Positions 58,996-64,000 of a DNA stretch of 64,000 nucleotides are shown piece by piece. The notes under the pieces are model-generated. The model was not told the origin of the DNA and searched no databases. It saw only the letters and a program-made list of their open reading frames with translations. Within the stretch, counting starts at the first letter, position 1. Each line of letters begins with the position of its first letter. The DNA comes from Tritrichomonas musculus. Its lineage: Eukaryota; Parabasalia; Tritrichomonadida; Tritrichomonadidae. The position numbers were made by a program, and so were the translations under genes. The stretch is taken from contig JAPFFF010000049.1 of NCBI GenBank assembly GCA_039105265.1, forward strand, positions 558,001 to 622,000, given 5' to 3'.

Positions 58996-60671
58996 TATCG
59001 TTTAATCCAAATGATGCTCTCCTTGAGAATGAACCTTTCTGTCAAGCATTCGAAGAAGATATTCAATTTTCATCAAGATATGATTATAAAATCGATTATC
59101 CTAAGAAAAGAAAAAGAAAAGGCAAAAGAAAGACAATTGAAAAAATAGCAGAAAAACTTAATAAAGCTGACAATTATTTCCTTGCAGGTGCATTGGAAAA
59201 CCTTGCTAAAAATAAAAACTGTCAAAAAATTTATGATGATGGAATTTCAGAATCTTCAGTTGATGATGATAATCAATTTTCTATTGCCTTTTATAATTGG
59301 AAAGAAAGGGCTGAAATAATAGATGTCGATACAATTCATGAATCAATTCTGAAAGCAAATGAAGTAGAAAATCAAAATAAAAAAAGCAATACAAAAGATT
59401 TTCTTATATCAAAAATTATTTTGCAAGTCAATCAAGAAATATTGAGGCTTTATAACCGAAGCGATAAATATAAATTTGATACAAATTCATTCTATGATGA
59501 CATGAATGTAATAAACAGCGATCCTAAAAAAATGCCAGAATGTGTCAAAGCATATAGAAAAGCAAGAAACATTCCTAATGATAAACCAATATATACGAAA
59601 AAGACTATCATGAAGAAAATTCGTACATATGAAAAGCTATCTCCTGAAACAAAAGAATTATATTTAAATAAAGAGTATGGCAACTGGGGAGGACTACGTG
59701 AAATACTGCGTAAAGTAAATGAAGAAACACTTCGATGTTTGATTACTTTAGTGCTAGACTTCCCTACCTTATCAACAACATCATATACTACTTATTTGAA
59801 TTCAAAATATGGTCCAAATTATAGTAACAACATTAGTGTACACTCAAAGAAAAGATATTTGAATTCAATTGGTTTCAAAATTAAACGCGCATCTTTTGCT
59901 CCTCCAAATAGGAACAGTATTGGACTCCGAATATTTCGAGTTGCCTGGTGTAAAATAATTGAAGATATACTCAAAGAAAAAAACGTTCTTTTTGGATTCA
60001 TTGATGAAGCTGCAATTACTACATGTGAAGGGAAGAATCACGGAAGAGCTTTTGAAGGAATTACACCATTGATAAATTGCCCTCTCAGTAAAGTAAAGAT
60101 GTCAGTTATTGCTATCGTTTTCCCAGGTTTTGGTGTTTTATACAAAATAATTGAAAATTCAACAAGCGGTGAACAATACTCTCAATTTCTTAAAGAAGCA
60201 ATTGAATTCACAAGGAAATATATATGCAATTATAGTACCGAAATAGTTATCATTGAAGATAATTGTCCGATGCATAACACAGAAAATGTAGAAAATACTA
60301 TAAAAGAGTTGAACATAGCTTTATTGCCAACAGTACAATATAGTCCTGCTTTGAATGGAGTAATAGAAGGATACTTTGGAATAGTAAAATCTCATATATT
60401 TATTGATGCAACAACACAAGGAGATTATGCAATAAAAGACTCAATCGAAAAAGAATGGGAATATTCAACTCTCCAATATTTCGGTGATGCCAAAAGCATC
60501 CAATTATTTAGAGAATGGAGGACTAGAATGCAAGAATGTGAAGCTGACATGCCATTATTTTCAAAACATGTGACTGTAAATAACAATTTTGATGATGAGA
60601 TTGAAAAACAACTTCAAGTATATGTTGACAGATATATGAATCAAATAGAACATCAAATCAATTTTAAATAA
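58962..60671 (+). CDS. DD35E transposase, IS630/Tc1/mariner superfamily
   Basis: 569 residues. A basic nuclear-targeting-like PKKRKRKGKRKT lies near 47-58, followed by helical DNA-binding segments. The catalytic core has LFGFIDEAAI (Asp near 348), IIEDNCPMHNT (Asp near 434; compare DNAPCH of Tc1) and QYSPALNGVIEGYFG (Glu near 470), with 35 residues between the last two, so DD35E. Enzyme of cut-and-paste transposition. It overlaps the preceding protease-like frame by 34 bp; both frames are open across a run of seven T (58966-58972), compatible with either -1 frameshifting or a single-base change that split one long frame. Intact in appearance; terminal repeats and TA duplications were not found. 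Confidence 0.75.
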   Translation: MLFLDSSLEDVISFNPNDALLENEPFCQAFEEDIQFSSRYDYKIDYPKKRKRKGKRKTIEKIAEKLNKADNYFLAGALENLAKNKNCQKIYDDGISESSVDDDNQFSIAFYNWKERAEIIDVDTIHESILKANEVENQNKKSNTKDFLISKIILQVNQEILRLYNRSDKYKFDTNSFYDDMNVINSDPKKMPECVKAYRKARNIPNDKPIYTKKTIMKKIRTYEKLSPETKELYLNKEYGNWGGLREILRKVNEETLRCLITLVLDFPTLSTTSYTTYLNSKYGPNYSNNISVHSKKRYLNSIGFKIKRASFAPPNRNSIGLRIFRVAWCKIIEDILKEKNVLFGFIDEAAITTCEGKNHGRAFEGITPLINCPLSKVKMSVIAIVFPGFGVLYKIIENSTSGEQYSQFLKEAIEFTRKYICNYSTEIVIIEDNCPMHNTENVENTIKELNIALLPTVQYSPALNGVIEGYFGIVKSHIFIDATTQGDYAIKDSIEKEWEYSTLQYFGDAKSIQLFREWRTRMQECEADMPLFSKHVTVNNNFDDEIEKQLQVYVDRYMNQIEHQINFK

Positions 60672-60699
60672 AAATAGGAAAATTATCTAATTTTTTTAT

Positions 60700-60777
60700 T
60701 TACAATTAAAAACAAAACAAAACAAAAAACAAAACAAAAAAACAAAACAAAACAAAAAACAAAACAAAACAAAAAAG

Positions 60778-60814
<37 letters not shown>

Positions 60815-60834
60815 TCAAAAACAAAACAAAATCA
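60700..60834. repeat. AAAAC-type microsatellite
   Basis: Runs of AAAAC and AAAAAC units just downstream of the transposase stop. Simple-sequence DNA. Confidence 0.85.
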
Positions 60835-60837
60835 AGG

Positions 60838-60985
60838 GGATTAGACAAAAAAACCAATTCAATTTTTTCGTCAGTATTCAATTTTTTATTTTTGAGAAGG
60901 TTTTTTTGTCCATATAAAATTCGATTGGACAAAAACACTAGTTTTTCATTCAATTTGAAATTTTGAATTGGACAAAAAAACCTAT
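60838..60985. repeat. Cluster of GGACAAAAAAACC motifs
   Basis: Four copies of a GGACAAAAAAACC-like motif, one inverted (GGTTTTTTTGTCC), within 150 bp, with CCAATTCAATTTTTT and TATTCAATTTTTT words in between. Similar CAATTTTTT spacing occurs at 55530-55560. Could be the right subterminal region of the transposase-bearing element; no partner end was found. Confidence 0.4.
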
Positions 60986-63900
60986 GTACTTTAAAATGAA
61001 AATTTCTTTTTATCACTATAAATTATATGATTTTAAATTATACCGGCATATTTATAAAAAAGTAATTATTTTGTATTCACAATATTTTGTGATTTGGATG
61101 TGGCTCGAAAATGAATCAACAATATCATGACATTAAAATGTGAAAAACTAAATGAAAAATGTTTTGATGATATTACAACGAATATAATATCATATTTATC
61201 TATTTAAAAGCTATTTTTAAGATAAAGTTGAAATCGATTATTTCAATCTCTCAGAAAATAAAATAAATAATAGTTTTTTTCATATTTTTGAGATTTATAC
61301 TGTGAATATTTTTACAATAACTATAAATACCAGAGTATGCATAAAAAATGATTAATAATTTGATTCAATTATTATATCAAAAAAACTTATAAGTCTGAAT
61401 GAATAATTGAAACCATTATTTAAATGATTTTAAAATGGTTAATGAAACCTATTTTTACTGAATGTATTGAATAATGTAAAAATTATAATCTTTTTCAAAT
61501 TTTAATAATGAAAAGCAGATTTTATAAATTTTTTTATTGTATAAATACTATATGAAGATTTTTATATACTTATATATAGCAGATATTATATAAATATTTC
61601 ATGATATTTAAAATTTAGTATTTGAGAGGTTTCATATTTTGAGAAAAAATAAAATATAATTATTGAAAATATTTCTGATATTTTGAATTAAAAATTTTGG
61701 TAAATAAAAAATATTAAAACTTTTATATCTTTTTTACTAATTAAAATTTATTAATTTAAAAATAAATTTAATCAAAAAAAATTAAAATTATATTTGTATT
61801 TTAGAAAAAAATATCTTTATTATAATTAAATTATTAAAATCTAAAGCATGAATTTAGGAATATCGTTAATCTCGCATTGCCAATGAAATTATTGTTCAAA
61901 TTTTATTCAAAAAAGAATATATAAATTATGTGAATAAAATAATTGACTGATGTTTGCATACTAAACAAGGATATGATTATTTCTTTAAAAATAATATTTG
62001 AAACTTTGAAGAATTATTACCAAAAGTGAACTCAAGTGCAAAGAAGATAGGCCATAGTGAGAATTCTTCATTATTATCCTCATAAAAGTACTTCCAGCGC
62101 AATTTGTGTAGAATAAAATTAATTTTTCTTTAGGATTACTTATGAAATAGTTTAATTTTACAGTTTTAAGTGTTTATTAAATCACTTTTCTTTATTTGAA
62201 AACCGTTCTTAATGCATATCAACAATAATAAGTAATAAAAAAATCTCTCAGTAATGGTAATAAAAACGTCTTTCAGTTGCAATTAAAATGGTTAAACTTT
62301 AATAGTCTAATCCGAAAAATTTCTTTTGAACCTCTTCATTCATTTTTTTACGATTTGTTTTTTTCACTCCTTTAATCATGATTTGTTAAATTTGGTAACA
62401 TTAACCTAACCTGAAAAAGATGTAATATGATTTTAATAGCTGATATTATTAAAATTGGCTTTCTTTCCAAAAGTTATGTAATAGTTGAAATGTTCAAAAT
62501 TTTTATCATAATCTTTAAAGGACTTGATGCTCATATTTTATGCAGTTCTTTATCGACAAACCTCGGTGGTCTTTTATTCTTTTCAAGATTATGTAATAAT
62601 TGTAATGAGGTAGATAGATATGACTTTATAAGTGTATGCTTGCAAAAGTTGATGGAATCTTCATAAGCATCTCAGAATCTTTTATTTTCTTATATGGAAA
62701 AAATTTCCATATAAATTTATTCATATAATTAATAAAACTAATTTCTCAAAATATTAAAACTCTCATTTAATTCAAAATCTTTAACCTCAGATACTTCATT
62801 TGTTTACTTACAAATGTATTGTTTCACATTTTTTCAGAAGCTAAACTTATTAACATTTCTTCGCATCTATAAAATGACATCGGCTTTTGTTCTCCGATGC
62901 ATTCAGACTTTTTTGATATCATTATGCATTAAATCTCACAAAGTTAAACCAGTAGACTCACTATCGAGTAAATCACATTATAAAATCACATTCAAAACAA
63001 AATTCTCACCAGTAAAAACATTATAGACTTCATTTTAATCATGTTATTACTGGTTAAATCAGCGTCTCTATGAATTATATTATACCTAAAATGAGAGGCT
63101 TTTTGTGAAAACCATATAAATGGTTTATTTTTATATATAAAATTTATTCCGAATTGATATTGATGAAGATTTTCTTACAGAAGATGAATAAGATATCTAT
63201 ATTTGTAGAAAAAAACAATATTTAAAATGTATAAAAATCGAAAAAATAAGAATTATCTATAAAGATAAGAATCTTAATGGATTGAAAAAGGGTATGAAAA
63301 TGCAGGAGAATGCCTTCATTGAAAAATAATAGTAAATCAAAGAATTTTATGGCAGAAACATAATTAATCTCGATTTGACTATTATTATTAACCAATAACA
63401 TTGGTAAACATCACTTTTTTATATCATCTAAGATATATTTCAATGATTTAATTTATTTTCAGATTCTTTTATTTAGTTTTGCTGTTGTATATTCTCTATT
63501 ATTTGATGAATTAATGCATTTTTTTATATTTTTGTATGTATCATTGTAAATAAAAATTTTCATTTAATTTTATATATTAAATATAATATAAATTATGTTT
63601 ATTCTTTTATATTTTCATCATTTTTTGAATTTAATAATTTAAATTAAAAGATAATGATAGTTTTTTTTTACTCAAAAAATTGAATTGTTTTATTTAAAAC
63701 TTTTTGTTAAATATTTATTCAAATATATATTTCACTTATTTTCTCATTTAAAATAAATTATTTCTATTAAAAAATATTTCAGTGATAATATACCTAATAT
63801 ATAGAATAAAATTTTCAATTTTTATGATTAAAAAATGAAATTTATGAGATAAATCATCTTGATTATTATTAATTTCATTATTTTATCAAAATTACATGCA

Positions 63901-64000
63901 TTTCAATCATTTATATTATTATATTTCATTGCAAAATATTACTTTTGAGAATAAATTCCTTTCAAAAAAACTAATATGAAATTTGAGCCAAAAAGTCAGA
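60986..64000. other. AT-rich region, nothing coding seen
   Basis: About 3 kb of AT-rich DNA. The frames at 62427-62666 and 62814-63026 lack promoter boxes and recognisable domains and are treated as chance. No repeat boundaries or RNA genes recognised. Confidence 0.5.

Noticed and set aside
62427-63026. Two open frames of 79 and 70 residues
   Set aside because: No promoter boxes, no domains, composition as expected by chance in AT-rich DNA.

Overview
The window is very AT-rich and looks like nuclear DNA of a parabasalid protist, most likely a trichomonad close to Tritrichomonas foetus. The support is circumstantial but consistent. There are intronless genes with short spacers and Inr-like TCATTTTT boxes 10-35 nt upstream of start codons. 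There is a short two-repeat Myb protein of the trichomonad kind, a very large Maverick/Polinton, and many DNA transposons. No rRNA or tRNA gene was seen, so the species call is an inference.

Positions 1-35134 are most of one Polinton (Maverick), cut by the left window edge. From left to right it has: a structural block on the + strand (two related major-capsid-like genes, a small capsid-like protein, a coiled-coil protein, and a 1,551-residue fibre-like protein with YALKSE repeats); a minus-strand block of small and strongly basic, SAP-like core-type proteins; a protein-primed family B DNA polymerase; a mixed block of small genes including a KilA-N protein, a two-domain surface-type membrane protein and an SF3 (D5-like) helicase; four small coiled-coil paralogues; an rve integrase; and four unrecognised genes at the right end. 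The packaging ATPase and the Ulp1-type protease expected of Polintons are not in view and may lie left of the window. The element looks young: nearly all frames are open, with about two breaks plus one insertion. Genes from about 18.6 kb rightward share promoter boxes (a Myb-type AACCG or TAACGG core followed by an Inr-like TCATTTTT), while the structural genes lack them, suggesting two expression classes.

A second, GC-richer Polinton derivative of 3,342 bp (1858-5199) sits inside the second capsid gene. It has 339-bp inverted ends and a 5-bp target duplication.

Positions 35135-44774 hold no intact gene. They contain two inverted copies of a satellite-carrying element (62-bp GC-rich units, about 20 and about 29 copies), a TA-flanked MITE and a short decayed coding fragment.

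Positions 44775-48981 are the host-like gene island: a Cdc25/rhodanese phosphatase-like protein, a Myb protein and a class 3 lipase, plus a 1.2-kb transposon with an 8-bp target duplication. Positions 50276-55251 are a nest of transposons without transposase: a hAT-like element (8-bp duplication) holding one copy of a 766-bp element and a MULE-like element (10-bp duplication), which itself holds a second 766-bp copy and an 842-bp MITE. Positions 56698-60671 encode a ubiquitin-specific-protease-like protein overlapping a DD35E transposase. The last 3 kb show nothing coding.
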